In this document: piece after piece, positions 51,155 through 59,379 of the stretch
How the letters are laid out: each line of letters starts with the position of its first letter
How positions within the stretch are numbered: the first letter of the stretch is position 1
Virus record (IMG/VR): IMGVR_UViG_3300034104_006372
Location: 1-62,078 of that record
Length of the DNA: 62,078 nucleotides
Source of the DNA: a virus
Reading direction: 5' to 3' (one strand)
The notes under the pieces: model-generated
What the model was told of the DNA's origin: nothing
The model's database searches: none
Seen by the model: only the letters and a program-made list of their open reading frames with translations
Position numbers and translations under genes: made by a program

Positions 51155-51522
51155 TATTTTTTATTCATTAAACCCATGATCATATTCATTGGTACTTCTC
51201 CTTCAGGTAATCTACCATTTGGAGAAGCTGTGTCCATAGAACCATTTAATTGTAATGGCTTTCCTACTTGAGAAGTGTTAAATGAAGCTGCAGTTTCACC
51301 TAATATATTTCTATAGTTTTCTCTAAGTTGTTCTTTTGAAACTGTAGATGTAGATGGAGGAGAAGGTGGAAGATAATTAGCTGTAGGTGATGGATTGTAA
51401 ATTTGGGTTTCTACAACAGGTTTAGGGGTACGAATAGCTTCAAGTAAAAGATCTTTTAGCTCTTCTTGTATCGCACCTTTTACTTCTTCTCTAATGATTT
51501 TTCTTAATATGTCTAATTTCAT
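51154..51522 (-). CDS. Small protein with amphipathic N-terminus, baseplate operon
   Basis: The 122-residue protein opens with MKLDILRKIIREEVKGAIQE then ELKDLLLEAI, a long amphipathic helix that resembles the KKSELK-type tags of the 17-33 kb proteins. A Pro/Ser/Thr linker follows (SPTANYLPPSPPSTSTVS) and a helix near YRNILGETAASF. The MKLDILRKIIREEV start recurs in related phages. It heads the gp25-gp6 transcript and has a late element 14 nt upstream. Function unknown. Confidence 0.6.
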   Translation of the reverse strand: MKLDILRKIIREEVKGAIQEELKDLLLEAIRTPKPVVETQIYNPSPTANYLPPSPPSTSTVSKEQLRENYRNILGETAASFNTSQVGKPLQLNGSMDTASPNGRLPEGEVPMNMIMGLMNKK

Positions 51523-51536
51523 AATATTAGTATATG

Positions 51537-51546
51537 TTATAAATAT
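51537..51546 (-). promoter_or_regulatory. Putative late promoter ATATTTATAA
   Basis: Exact element followed by CATATACTA, 14 nt before the ATG at 51522. Confidence 0.55.
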
Positions 51547-51550
51547 GGTT

Positions 51551-53131
51551 TTAGAATGCTTTTAAATTATTTGATTGAATATAAAACGCTAGTTCGTTAA
51601 TTAGTATTTGATCACTAGAACTGAATGATGGGTCTCCTTTAACTAGCACAATACCTTGTGAATTTTTACCAACTGCTTGTCTTCTTTTTAAATTTCCTAC
51701 AGTATTTTGGTCCATAGCTTGTACTTCTAGAGTAAATCCATTTATGGTAGTTGGAGAGGATACTCCCTCTTCATTAGCTTCATTTGATAAATCTATTAAT
51801 TCTTGAGATAAAGCTTCGGGTTGCACATTGAGTTCAGTAGCACATTCTTGAGTTAATTCATCTAATAATTTTAATAGAACTAATATTGTGGCAACGGCAG
51901 CTGTTAATAAAACTAAACCATTTACAATTTGTTTATTTAATTCAGTATTATCACTTTCTAATTCTGTTAATACTTGTTCTACTTCTTGTAATTTGGCAAC
52001 CGCACTATATGGAACTCCTACTCCTATTGGAGCACCTAAAGGTAAAGGTAAATTTAAAATAATACTTTTATTAGACTTTAATAAGGCAGCTATAGCAGTA
52101 AGAGCTGCAGCTATAGCAGTATTTAAAGTAATTTGTTTAAATATTTGATTTAACTGTCTAACAACTCTATTTCGACGTTCAGTATTAGTATTTAGGGTAG
52201 AAGCTGAAGGGCATACTTTTTGGTTTTTTTCACTTAATTTAGTAATACCAAAAGCTAACAATAATTCAATAGCTAAAGGAAGTAATCGGGTTTGAATAAT
52301 ATTAATACTTTTTAATATTTGTTGTTTTCTAAAAACTAAAACTTTTTCTTTAGGAGCTAGGAGAACTTCTCTTGTAGTTTTATATATAGGATAATATTCA
52401 CCTAAATATTCAGGGAGAGCATCACTTGCGGCTTGAGCTAAGCTTACTAAAGAAAAAATAGGCAAAACTTCTTTAACTTCCCTTTCTCCTGTTGATAAAG
52501 ATTGTGGGAGAGGAAGATATGATTCTTTAGTATATAAAACATATGCTTCAATTAATAATTTGTTATTAAATGGAAGATAGGGTAAACGGTAGTTAATTTT
52601 AAAAGAACCTTTATTATCAGTATAAATATCTCTTTGTGTAATATTTCCTTCTTCATCTTTAATTCTTTCTCCAGAAATAGGAATAACTCCCCCAGTATTA
52701 GGATCTTTAATAGCTATTTGAACTTTAACTCCTTCTAAGGGTTGTTTTGTAAATTGATCAAATACTCTTCCTGAAGTAGTATATGCTTTAAATTTAGGAA
52801 TGAATTGACCTAATGTTCCACCTCTTTCTTTTCTTTCTTCTGCTCGTTTTTCTCTTTCTTTTCTTCTTTCTTCTATCCTTTTTTCTCTTTCTTCACGATT
52901 TTTAGCTCTTTCGTCTTGACGAGCTGTTTTTCTTTCTTCTCGAGATAAAGTTGGTTTTTGGGTTGTATCATTTCCATTAACTCTAGATTGTGATTCTAGT
53001 GCTCTAGATTGTATTTCAGATTTAATTTGATTTTCGAGTGAACTCAAATCAATATCTTTACCTATCAGTTTTTTGCCTGCATCTGAAAAAAGAAATTCTT
53101 GAGCTAATTGTAATAATTGTTCTTCTCCCAT
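51551..53131 (-). CDS. Baseplate/hub-region protein with Ig-like regulatory domain and hydrophobic helices
   Basis: The 526-residue protein has three parts. Residues 1-105 end in an extremely charged Arg/Glu helix (REERKTARQDERAKNREERE). Residues about 115-200 form a carboxypeptidase-regulatory-like Ig domain (SGRVFDQFTKQPLEGVKVQI, then TDNKGSFKINYRLP), the kind found at the starts of TonB receptors of Bacteroidetes. Residues about 280-430 have hydrophobic helices (LNTAIAAALTAIAALL, VNGLVLLTAAVATILVLLKL). It could be a tape-measure-like or membrane-contacting hub protein. No exact homologue recognised. Confidence 0.55.
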   Translation of the reverse strand: MGEEQLLQLAQEFLFSDAGKKLIGKDIDLSSLENQIKSEIQSRALESQSRVNGNDTTQKPTLSREERKTARQDERAKNREEREKRIEERRKEREKRAEERKERGGTLGQFIPKFKAYTTSGRVFDQFTKQPLEGVKVQIAIKDPNTGGVIPISGERIKDEEGNITQRDIYTDNKGSFKINYRLPYLPFNNKLLIEAYVLYTKESYLPLPQSLSTGEREVKEVLPIFSLVSLAQAASDALPEYLGEYYPIYKTTREVLLAPKEKVLVFRKQQILKSINIIQTRLLPLAIELLLAFGITKLSEKNQKVCPSASTLNTNTERRNRVVRQLNQIFKQITLNTAIAAALTAIAALLKSNKSIILNLPLPLGAPIGVGVPYSAVAKLQEVEQVLTELESDNTELNKQIVNGLVLLTAAVATILVLLKLLDELTQECATELNVQPEALSQELIDLSNEANEEGVSSPTTINGFTLEVQAMDQNTVGNLKRRQAVGKNSQGIVLVKGDPSFSSSDQILINELAFYIQSNNLKAF

Positions 53132-54397
53132 TTAAATAGTTTTAGAAAATCTAGATAGATAATTTTTATCTTTTATAAGATTAATTATAGTTTTCAACTG
53201 AGAGGCAGCAGCAGGTGCTCCACCTTTTAATGCCGGTTCTGCAACTAAGGCATCGCAAAGTAAATTCATAGCTTCCAATAAAACCTTAAATTGTTTTATA
53301 AAGCTATCCCCTAAAAGTAGAGACTCCCCAGCATTAATTCCTCCCAATTTAATCAAATCTCCAGTTAAAGTAACATTTTTTCTAGTACTAATTCCTATAT
53401 CTTCGTTAGCAGATAATGATATAACTTTTTGGGAAGATAAAAGAATACTATCAGTTGATGAGTTGAATAAAATTCTCCCTGAATTTAGTATTATTTGATT
53501 TTGATTATATGAAATAGGATATAATGGGATTTGGTCTGTAGAAATACCTGAATAGTTTTTGCTAGAAATATTTATAGGAATTCTTTGAGTAGAGGTGATA
53601 TAAATAGAAGATAAATCATTGTTTATACTTTCTACTAAAGGTAACCATCCTTCCTCTGAAGAATTTATTGGTTGACCATTTCTTATTATAATAATGGGAT
53701 CACCTTCATTTCCTATAGTAGACCAATTATTTTGATATAAACTGTTAGATTTAACAGTACTCCCTAATCTAATACTATTACCAAATCTTCCCTCAAATAT
53801 ATTATCTCCAGTAAAAGGTAAAATAGGGTGGATGTTAATTCGTTCAACAAATTTTCCTCCACTATTATTAGTAGAATTTAAATTTATTTCTGTAGAATTA
53901 TCAGTTACTCTTCGTACATTCCCACTTTCTATAGATTTATAATCTTTTCTTTGAGCTTCAGGTATAGTACTACTATTTTGAGGATTAGGAAAAGCATTGT
54001 GATGGGGATGATTCCATAATGATATTACATTTAAATAATAAAAAACTTCATTATCAGTTAAATTATTTAATGAATCTGTATCTGGAAGGCTTATTAAAAA
54101 TACAATTTCGTTTTTTAAAGGGAAGGTTTTAGTATTAGCTAATAAAGGTTTAGCTATACTTTTTTCTGCTCTTTCACCTTCAGGAGAGAGAATTAATTCA
54201 TATTTTATAGTGCCAATCCCATTCCATTCCCCTAAATTTACAAAATCAGGGTGAGTTTCATCGAGTATAATATCAACTACACGGGCCGGAACAAGTTTAT
54301 TATTTAAACTTTCAATTTGTTTGCTTATAGCACTAATTGAATTATCCGGTTTGTAGGGTTGATTTATTCCTGCAAATCCAAATTTACTGCCTATCAT
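53132..54397 (-). CDS. gp5-like baseplate hub/spike protein
   Basis: The 421-residue protein has an OB-fold-like first part (VPARVVDIILDETHPDFVNL and IGTIKYELILSP), the block HPILPFTGDNIFEGRFGNSI then RLGST typical of gp5/VgrG-type spikes, and a repetitive beta-helix-like section (QIILNSGRILFNSSTDSILL, SSQKVISLSANEDIGIS) followed by helical ends. No lysozyme domain is inserted, unlike T4 gp5. It overlaps the preceding gene by 4 bp. Cell-puncturing spike or hub is the best call. Confidence 0.65.
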   Translation of the reverse strand: MIGSKFGFAGINQPYKPDNSISAISKQIESLNNKLVPARVVDIILDETHPDFVNLGEWNGIGTIKYELILSPEGERAEKSIAKPLLANTKTFPLKNEIVFLISLPDTDSLNNLTDNEVFYYLNVISLWNHPHHNAFPNPQNSSTIPEAQRKDYKSIESGNVRRVTDNSTEINLNSTNNSGGKFVERINIHPILPFTGDNIFEGRFGNSIRLGSTVKSNSLYQNNWSTIGNEGDPIIIIRNGQPINSSEEGWLPLVESINNDLSSIYITSTQRIPINISSKNYSGISTDQIPLYPISYNQNQIILNSGRILFNSSTDSILLSSQKVISLSANEDIGISTRKNVTLTGDLIKLGGINAGESLLLGDSFIKQFKVLLEAMNLLCDALVAEPALKGGAPAAASQLKTIINLIKDKNYLSRFSKTI

Positions 54398-54738
54398 TTT
54401 TTATTCTTATCAGAATTAATTTTTTCTAATTCTTCCATTAATTGTTGTTTTTCTTCCTCGGTAATCCCCAACGATTCTTCACCACTACTACTATTCATCG
54501 CACGCTGTATGATAGTAGCCATTTTAATTAATTGTTCGTCGTTTTTAACGCCAATTTCTAAATATTCTTTAATGAGTGGAACAATTAAGGTAGCATCTCC
54601 TATATCACTAATAAGAGGCTTTAATTCAGCAATCAATCCTGATATTTGTTTTTCTTTTCTTTTCTGGTTATCGTATATTTCACCTAGTATATCCGAGAAT
54701 TTTTTCTTCCCAAATACTACACTATCTAATGATCCCAT
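54394..54738 (-). CDS. Conserved helical protein before the hub gene
   Basis: The 114-residue protein has GKKKFSDILGEIYDNQKRKE and ISDIGDATLIVPLIKEYLEI then GVKNDEQLIKMATIIQRAM, a set I recall in many marine T4-like phages next to gp5 genes. All-helical, no membrane segment. Probably a baseplate assembly helper or hub part. A late element is 13 nt before its ATG, so it starts the tail transcript. Confidence 0.65.
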   Translation of the reverse strand: MGSLDSVVFGKKKFSDILGEIYDNQKRKEKQISGLIAELKPLISDIGDATLIVPLIKEYLEIGVKNDEQLIKMATIIQRAMNSSSGEESLGITEEEKQQLMEELEKINSDKNKK

Positions 54739-54751
54739 AATATTTATTTTG

Positions 54752-54761
54752 TTATAAATAT
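54752..54761 (-). promoter_or_regulatory. Putative late promoter ATATTTATAA
   Basis: Exact element followed by CAAAATAA, 13 nt before the ATG at 54738 and just after the late sigma gene. Confidence 0.55.
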
Positions 54762-54776
54762 AGATATAAAAAAAAC

Positions 54777-55478
54777 TTAAAATTTAGCGTATCCGTTTTC
54801 AAGATAAAAAACATAATTGGTTTTAAAAATATCGTATAGTTGATTAGATATTTTAGTTATTTTAGGGGTTTTAACATCAATTATTTCTCTGATGTAGATA
54901 TAAAGTGCTTTTTTATTAAAAATCTCTAAATTTTCTCTATTTCTAAAAATTTCAAGTATTGCATCTGCTACTTGAGCATCATTCTTTTTAGGAAATAATT
55001 CAAATATATTTTTAGTGCAGTGTTCAACATACAAATCTAAATACTTATCTAGTTCGTTTTTAGAATTATCTTCTAAAGTATAAAAATGTGTAGTACCTTC
55101 TTTGTCTAATTCACCAATTTCCGTTTTATTTACTTTTTTATTATAATTTTTGGTATTATACAATATAAGCCATCTTTTAACAATAGTTCCAAAATAAGAA
55201 TAAGCTTTAGCTCCTCTGGATGGGTCAAATAAATGGATTTTAGATAGAAGGAAAGTAATTATTTCATGTTGCAGATGTTCTAATTCCTCTACTTCGGTAT
55301 GATAAAATTTAAAAGTATGAATTATATTTTGGGTTAATTTGAAAAAAGCATAGTGAATATGTCTTTCATATATTCTACTTCTTTCTTCAAAATCTTTTGA
55401 ATTATTATATAATACAATATAATCTTCGGTTTCTTGAGTAAAATAGTTTTTACTCTTAGGTTTTCTTTTTTTTATCAT
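54777..55478 (-). CDS. gp55: Late transcription sigma factor, gp55-like
   Basis: The 233-residue protein (T4 gp55: 185) has the region-2 type centre HLFDPSRGAKAYSYFGTIVK then RWLILYNTKNYNK (residues about 82-113), typical of gp55, which directs host RNA polymerase to late promoters with only a -10 box. Extended -35 recognition is not expected. The C-terminus has a helical part (FKTNYVFYLENGYAKF). The gene sits immediately before the late structural block. Fourteen copies of ATATTTATAA without a visible -35 partner in this window are consistent with such a factor. Confidence 0.82.
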   Translation of the reverse strand: MIKKRKPKSKNYFTQETEDYIVLYNNSKDFEERSRIYERHIHYAFFKLTQNIIHTFKFYHTEVEELEHLQHEIITFLLSKIHLFDPSRGAKAYSYFGTIVKRWLILYNTKNYNKKVNKTEIGELDKEGTTHFYTLEDNSKNELDKYLDLYVEHCTKNIFELFPKKNDAQVADAILEIFRNRENLEIFNKKALYIYIREIIDVKTPKITKISNQLYDIFKTNYVFYLENGYAKF

Positions 55479-55484
55479 AAAAAA

Positions 55485-55751
55485 TTAGTTTTTGTACTGA
55501 GAGAGAATGTTTTGGATTTTTTTAAGTTCGTTGAAAAACCAACCAATTTCGTCATCAGATTTAAAAATTTCTTTTTCGTCTATCTCCTTTATTCTCTTTT
55601 CAGAATTTTTAATTATTTCTGAAATTGATGAGATATAGTTTTGTTGAGAGACAATTATATCTTCGGCTTTTTCGTTTTTGATTAGAAGGTTGATGGTCGT
55701 GTATCCTAAGACCACGACCATTATTCCTAAAATTATTATAGTTTCTATCAT
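55485..55751 (-). CDS. Small membrane protein with coiled coil
   Basis: The 88-residue protein has an N-terminal membrane segment (IETIIILGIMVVVLGYTTIN, residues 2-21) and a charged coiled coil (ISSISEIIKNSEKRIKEIDE). The start codes through an 8-bp inverted repeat at 55672-55710. It lies between the HD hydrolase and the sigma factor, one base after the former. No family is recognised. A membrane role such as lysis control or superinfection exclusion is possible. Confidence 0.6.
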   Translation of the reverse strand: MIETIIILGIMVVVLGYTTINLLIKNEKAEDIIVSQQNYISSISEIIKNSEKRIKEIDEKEIFKSDDEIGWFFNELKKIQNILSQYKN

Positions 55752-55752
55752 A

Positions 55753-56538
55753 TTACAAATCGTCTAACATATTTTTTAAACCTACGCTAGATAAACTACC
55801 TAGAGCTTTGGTTTTTACATTAGTTTTAGTTTTATTATTCAATGTAAAACTCTTCTTTGACTCCTCCAAATTATCTTGTTTTTTTTCTTTAAATTTAGGC
55901 AACCATTCTTTTTCAAATTCTACTCTTGCAGCCAATAAGTCTGCCTGGTGTAGAATGTATGGTAGACAAGTTCTAGGTTTCTGTTCGGGCATAAAGTTCA
56001 ATAAGTACTTTTTATTTCCTTCATCATATAATCCATCATGTGTCTGAATAGCTACCATCTCATTAAAGGTATATTGGATACCATGAGACTGAAGTAGGAA
56101 TAATCCTCTATCTGGAACGGAGGAAAATGGAAGTTGATTATTAAACATGTAATCTTCTCCTAATTTATCTTTTCTCCATTGATCTGTCTGGGGGATATAC
56201 GATTCATGATTTTCATCACCCATTTTGCCGAGGTCATGATTAATAGCGGAAAATACCAACTCTTCTACCGTAAAAGTTGACATATTTGCATCGAATTTCT
56301 CCCATACTAAATATAACTTGATAGCAGCTTGTACTACTCTATTAACATGTTCTACATACCCTCCAGGAAATGCATTGTGATATTCTTTTTTATGAGCAGC
56401 AGGCATCAAAATAAGCCTGTCTTCATATTTTTTATAGAACGCCAATAATTTTTCTTTTCTAGGAGAAGAAATATGTAAATCAATATTCTTCAAAAATTCA
56501 TTCCAATTACCTTGGATTTGTTCAGCTGTTAGTTTCAT
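55753..56538 (-). CDS. HD-domain phosphohydrolase
   Basis: The 261-residue protein has the HD pattern: HNAFPGGYVEHVNRVVQAA with His64, FSAINHDLGKMGDENHESY with His101-Asp102, a later HGIQYTFNEMVAIQTHDGLY, and HQADLLAARVEFEKEW with the final Asp near 208. HD enzymes hydrolyse phosphate esters of nucleotides; phage ones can act on dNTPs, ppGpp or cyclic signals. The substrate is unknown. The C-terminal 40 residues are Lys/Asn/Ser-rich and disordered. Confidence 0.82.
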   Translation of the reverse strand: MKLTAEQIQGNWNEFLKNIDLHISSPRKEKLLAFYKKYEDRLILMPAAHKKEYHNAFPGGYVEHVNRVVQAAIKLYLVWEKFDANMSTFTVEELVFSAINHDLGKMGDENHESYIPQTDQWRKDKLGEDYMFNNQLPFSSVPDRGLFLLQSHGIQYTFNEMVAIQTHDGLYDEGNKKYLLNFMPEQKPRTCLPYILHQADLLAARVEFEKEWLPKFKEKKQDNLEESKKSFTLNNKTKTNVKTKALGSLSSVGLKNMLDDL

Positions 56539-56554
56539 AACCCTTTATATTAAT

Positions 56555-56752
56555 TTAAAATTTATTTACTTCATTAGGCGATAAAGGTTCGGCCTCTATC
56601 ATACTCTTTAAATCTTCAATAACATCTAATCCTTTTTCTATGTTTTGAAGATAAACTTCTACAGGTTCTTTAGTTTTAACAATACGTTGTAGATTGATTA
56701 AAGTAGATTCAAGATATTCTACTTTCTTTTGCATTAAGCTTCGATTTCTCAT
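56555..56752 (-). CDS. Small coiled-coil protein
   Basis: A 65-residue protein that is almost one coiled coil (KVEYLESTLINLQRIVKTKE, then VYLQNIEKGLDVIEDLKSMI). A purine-rich leader precedes it (56773-56834). Its start MRNRSLMQKKVE has an inner ATG at residue 7 as a possible alternative. No known family. Confidence 0.55.
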   Translation of the reverse strand: MRNRSLMQKKVEYLESTLINLQRIVKTKEPVEVYLQNIEKGLDVIEDLKSMIEAEPLSPNEVNKF

Positions 56753-56772
56753 TTTTATTTTATTTATTTATA

Positions 56773-56834
56773 TTTCCTTCCCCCCGGGTTCTATTCCCTT
56801 TCCTTCCCTTCTTCTCCCTTTCTCTCATTTCTTT
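56773..56834 (-). other. Polypurine/polypyrimidine tract upstream of the 56752 gene
   Basis: Over about 60 bp the plus strand is almost all C/T, broken only by GGG and two single A; the minus (transcribed) strand is thus almost all G/A. It is in the 122-bp gap between 56752 and 56875. It may be an unstructured leader, a strong ribosome entry region, or a triplex-prone site. Confidence 0.6.
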
Positions 56835-56874
56835 AAATCCCGTGATATAAAGTTAATCAAGAGAGATGGGGGAA

Positions 56875-57294
56875 TCAAGTCGTTTGTAAAGACTCTTCGA
56901 TAAGTTTTTTTATTTTAAACAAGTGACTACATTTCTCGTATTCTTCTCTTTCTTCAAAAAAAGATATAGATGTATTTACATTTAACATTAAATCTTCAAA
57001 ATCATAACATTTTAAAGCATCAATGTGCTGTTGATTCTCTACATTAATATCTTTAATATAAAAAAATGCTCTATTAAATGTTATAAATCTAGAAGAAGAA
57101 TCTATATAATCCTTATCATAATTCAGATCAGCACTATCAAGAAATTTTTTAAATTTTATATTGAATATAGTATTATTTCTAATAATTTTATTAAACATTC
57201 CTATTTTAACATAAGGATTATCCATAAAGTTTTCATAAACTTCTATAGTATCCTCATTTTGAAATAGACTAAATATATTATCTTTAGGAATCAT
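56875..57294 (-). CDS. Conserved phage protein of unknown function
   Basis: The 139-residue protein has FITFNRAFFYIKDINVENQQ, HIDALKCYDFEDLMLNVNTS and ISFFEEREEYEKCSHLFKIK, blocks I recall in environmental T4-like phages. Helical, soluble, with three Cys but no metal pattern. Its function is unknown. A polypurine leader follows it. It is in the early/middle-looking part of the genome next to the sigma factor and HD genes. Confidence 0.6.
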   Translation of the reverse strand: MIPKDNIFSLFQNEDTIEVYENFMDNPYVKIGMFNKIIRNNTIFNIKFKKFLDSADLNYDKDYIDSSSRFITFNRAFFYIKDINVENQQHIDALKCYDFEDLMLNVNTSISFFEEREEYEKCSHLFKIKKLIEESLQTT

Positions 57295-57329
57295 TTAAAA
57301 GATTGTCATATTTGCAATCATAAATACCA

Positions 57330-57812
57330 TCAGGTATATTTTTCCCCAATTAATATAATAATATTTTTAGCTTCCTCCAAATCTACCTGGAAGAATTCTC
57401 TTTGATTACTTATTCTATATTCTTTTAAAGCAGTATGTACTTCATTTTCCATCAAACTCCCATCAAAACATCTAAAAGCCCATTCTACTTTAAAAGGTAC
57501 TACTACTCCTGTAGAAGATGATATTTGTTTTGCTCTTAATTCTGGGGATAAATTAGTGTATCCTATTTTTAAAGCATCAGGAATAGTAGGATTAGAGAGG
57601 ACATAAATCCATTGGTTACCTTCTCCTCTATTAATGTAAATATCATTTCTTTTAGATAAATAATAAGTAACTTTTTCCCAACCTCTACTAGCCATTTCAG
57701 GATTAGGATGTGGGCCTATAGTATAATATGAAGCTCTATGAATATTTCTATTTACAGTATCATCATCCAACGGGATGTATTTTTCGGCCTGTTCAAGAGT
57801 AATTTTTTTCAT
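57330..57812 (-). CDS. T5orf172/GIY-YIG-like protein
   Basis: The 160-residue protein has the T5orf172 (MUG113) pattern: WIYVLSNPTIPDALKIGYTN (about residues 68-87), LRAKQISSSTGVVVPFKVEW, and MENEVHTALKEYRISNQREF followed by FQVDLEEAKNII. These are GIY-YIG-superfamily domains (IYVxxN ... KIGxT) in phages and phage-derived genes. The His and Glu of NEVHTAL are likely catalytic. A terminator hairpin stands just before it. Confidence 0.8.
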   Translation of the reverse strand: MKKITLEQAEKYIPLDDDTVNRNIHRASYYTIGPHPNPEMASRGWEKVTYYLSKRNDIYINRGEGNQWIYVLSNPTIPDALKIGYTNLSPELRAKQISSSTGVVVPFKVEWAFRCFDGSLMENEVHTALKEYRISNQREFFQVDLEEAKNIIILIGEKYT

Positions 57813-57825
57813 AAAATTTAAATAG

Positions 57826-57844
57826 AGGGGGGTTTAACCCCCCT
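57826..57844 (-). terminator. Terminator of the DUF932-like gene
   Basis: A 6-bp GGGGGG/CCCCCC stem extended by an A-T pair with a 5-nt loop, 6 nt past the stop at 57850. On the minus strand it is followed by CTATTTAAATTTTATG, moderately T-rich. Confidence 0.65.
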
Positions 57845-57849
57845 TCTTT

Positions 57850-58653
57850 TTAATTAGCATACTCTAAAGCCTTAGAAAACATTCTTTTATTAAGATCCAT
57901 ATCTTGTTGGAAATTCTTAATTTTACGAGCACTTCTAGTTTTACCTTTCAAGGTAGAATACATGAAATTTCCTTCAAGAATATTTTCTTGGATTCGGTTA
58001 AATACCTTCCACAAATTATTTCCTTCATCTTCTTTTCTTTGAGGAGCTAATACTTGCTCAATTGAAACATAAGAAAAAGTATTTTCGGTATTTTCAACTC
58101 TAGTTTCGAGCAAATCCTTAGCTAGTGAAAGAATTTGTTCTTGTTCCAATTCAATACTAACCATTTTATTCATAGCCTCAACTGTTAAAGGAAGTGTTTC
58201 AACCATTTTTTTAATAGTATTTTCAAGTTCCTCAAAGTTATAACCCATATGGCGGATTTTAACATCAGCAAACTGGTCAGTGCAAGCCACTAATCCATTT
58301 TCACAAATCATTCTAAACAATCCCGCTGTGAAAGTAAATGCATTTTTACCATCATGTGAATTAGTCAATAGAATCTGTGGGAAAACTACATCACCATCTT
58401 CTCCATTAATAGAGATATCATTGTTTCTAAACACCACTAAGTGTTTTTGAAAGCCTACATTTTTACGGGCTCTAACCTGCTTAGCATCAACAACACCCCA
58501 ACCCAATATTTCCATATCTCTGATTACTCTATCAGTTGGAATGTGTGAGTACTTTTCGGAGGTATTACCTGAACCGTGCTGTGTAAAGATTGAAGGAGCA
58601 ATAGATCTAAGTTGCTCAACTGTTTTAAACTCGGAATTTTGTAGATTTAGCAT
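57850..58653 (-). CDS. DUF932-like phage/plasmid protein
   Basis: The 267-residue protein has SIFTQHGSGNTSEKYSHIPT then RVIRDMEILGWGVVDAKQVR, HLVVFRNNDIS, PQILLTNSHDGKNAFTFTAG and LFRMICENGLV, the marks of DUF932 proteins present on many phages and plasmids. Their function is unknown; they are often expressed early. A Bacteroidetes-type promoter (58698-58727) is upstream and a hairpin terminator downstream, so it is a one-gene unit. Confidence 0.8.
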   Translation of the reverse strand: MLNLQNSEFKTVEQLRSIAPSIFTQHGSGNTSEKYSHIPTDRVIRDMEILGWGVVDAKQVRARKNVGFQKHLVVFRNNDISINGEDGDVVFPQILLTNSHDGKNAFTFTAGLFRMICENGLVACTDQFADVKIRHMGYNFEELENTIKKMVETLPLTVEAMNKMVSIELEQEQILSLAKDLLETRVENTENTFSYVSIEQVLAPQRKEDEGNNLWKVFNRIQENILEGNFMYSTLKGKTRSARKIKNFQQDMDLNKRMFSKALEYAN

Positions 58654-58697
58654 AACTTTTATTTGTTTTTTATTGTTGTAACCATTAACAACACCGT

Positions 58698-58727
58698 AAA
58701 TATACGACAGACCTCCTGTGGAGCCAA
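58698..58727 (-). promoter_or_regulatory. Host-type promoter TTGG-N19-TATATTTAC
   Basis: Minus strand TTGG (58724-58727), 19 bp, then TATATTT (58698-58704), followed by ACGGTGTTG. Both boxes, GC just before TTGG and ACGGTGTTG after the -7 recur at 60724-60753. It serves the DUF932-like gene. Confidence 0.7.
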
Positions 58728-58824
58728 GCTACCTGTGGAGTACTTTTGAAAGCTTTTTAATAGCAATGCCAGCTTTACCACACCACTCCCTCTTATCCGT
58801 ATATACAATATTTTCAAAAATAAC

Positions 58825-58854
58825 TTGCCATCCGTAAAAAACATTATTATATTT
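58825..58854 (+). promoter_or_regulatory. Plus-strand host-type promoter TTGC-N19-TATATTT
   Basis: TTGC (58825-58828), 19 bp, then TATATTT (58848-58854), 31 nt before the first plus-strand ATG at 58886. It shares the spacing and -7 box of the minus-strand promoters, and is divergent from the promoter at 58698-58727. Confidence 0.6.
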
Positions 58855-58885
58855 AAATCAAAAAACATATAAACAAAAAACAGTT

Positions 58886-59053
58886 ATGAATCCATTATTA
58901 TTTATTTTAATTGTAGGATGGTCAATGTTAATATCCTTTACAGTTCCAAAATTTATTAAAAATGAAGAGCTAAAATACGGGGTAACACTAATGTTAAATT
59001 CAATGTCTTTAGGGGTATATCTTGGGGTAACTATTGGGGCTTTATTTTTTTAG
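58886..59053 (+). CDS. 55-residue membrane protein
   Basis: A short frame from ATG 58886 to TAG 59053. It has two hydrophobic stretches (LLFILIVGWSMLISFTV and LGVYLGVTIGALFF) split by a short charged loop (PKFIKNEELKY), so a two-pass inner-membrane protein. First gene of the only plus-strand operon. No family recognised. Confidence 0.65.
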   Translation: MNPLLFILIVGWSMLISFTVPKFIKNEELKYGVTLMLNSMSLGVYLGVTIGALFF

Positions 59054-59069
59054 CTATAAAAAATATTTT

Positions 59070-59372
59070 ATGATACACGTAAAAAGTTTTCCACTACAAA
59101 ACTATACACGGCAAGTAGAAAAAGCTGTTGTAATTTTTGGTTCCCCAACATGCTCAGCATGTAAAAAATTAACCGAAATTATTGTTCCGTTACTCGAACA
59201 AGTTCACACGGATGTAGAATTTATGTTTCTGGATGGTGATCGATTTGAAAGTACAGCTGACTATTACGATATTGAATATTACCCCACCTTGGTTTATTTT
59301 GTGGGGGGGAAAGAAAGAGAAAGAATCCAATCTACGAATATAAAAGAAATTGAATCGGCATTATTTAAATAA
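59070..59372 (+). CDS. Thioredoxin-like protein
   Basis: The start at 59070 (MIHVKSFPLQNYTRQVEKAV) gives 100 residues. It has FGSPTCSACKKLTEIIVPLL with the active Cys-x-x-Cys (about residues 28-31), DVEFMFLDGDRFESTADYYD, and the cis-Pro segment IEYYPTLVYFVGGKE. This is a compact thioredoxin, giving electrons to a reductase or acting in assembly of polymerase, as T4 nrdC or T7 host thioredoxin do. Second gene in the plus-strand operon, 16 nt after the membrane gene. Confidence 0.82.
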   Translation: MIHVKSFPLQNYTRQVEKAVVIFGSPTCSACKKLTEIIVPLLEQVHTDVEFMFLDGDRFESTADYYDIEYYPTLVYFVGGKERERIQSTNIKEIESALFK

Positions 59373-59379
59373 AAAAATT

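Noticed and set aside
58659-58868. 69-residue minus-strand ORF
   Set aside because: It covers the divergent promoter region, including both host-type promoters, and has no protein-like pattern.
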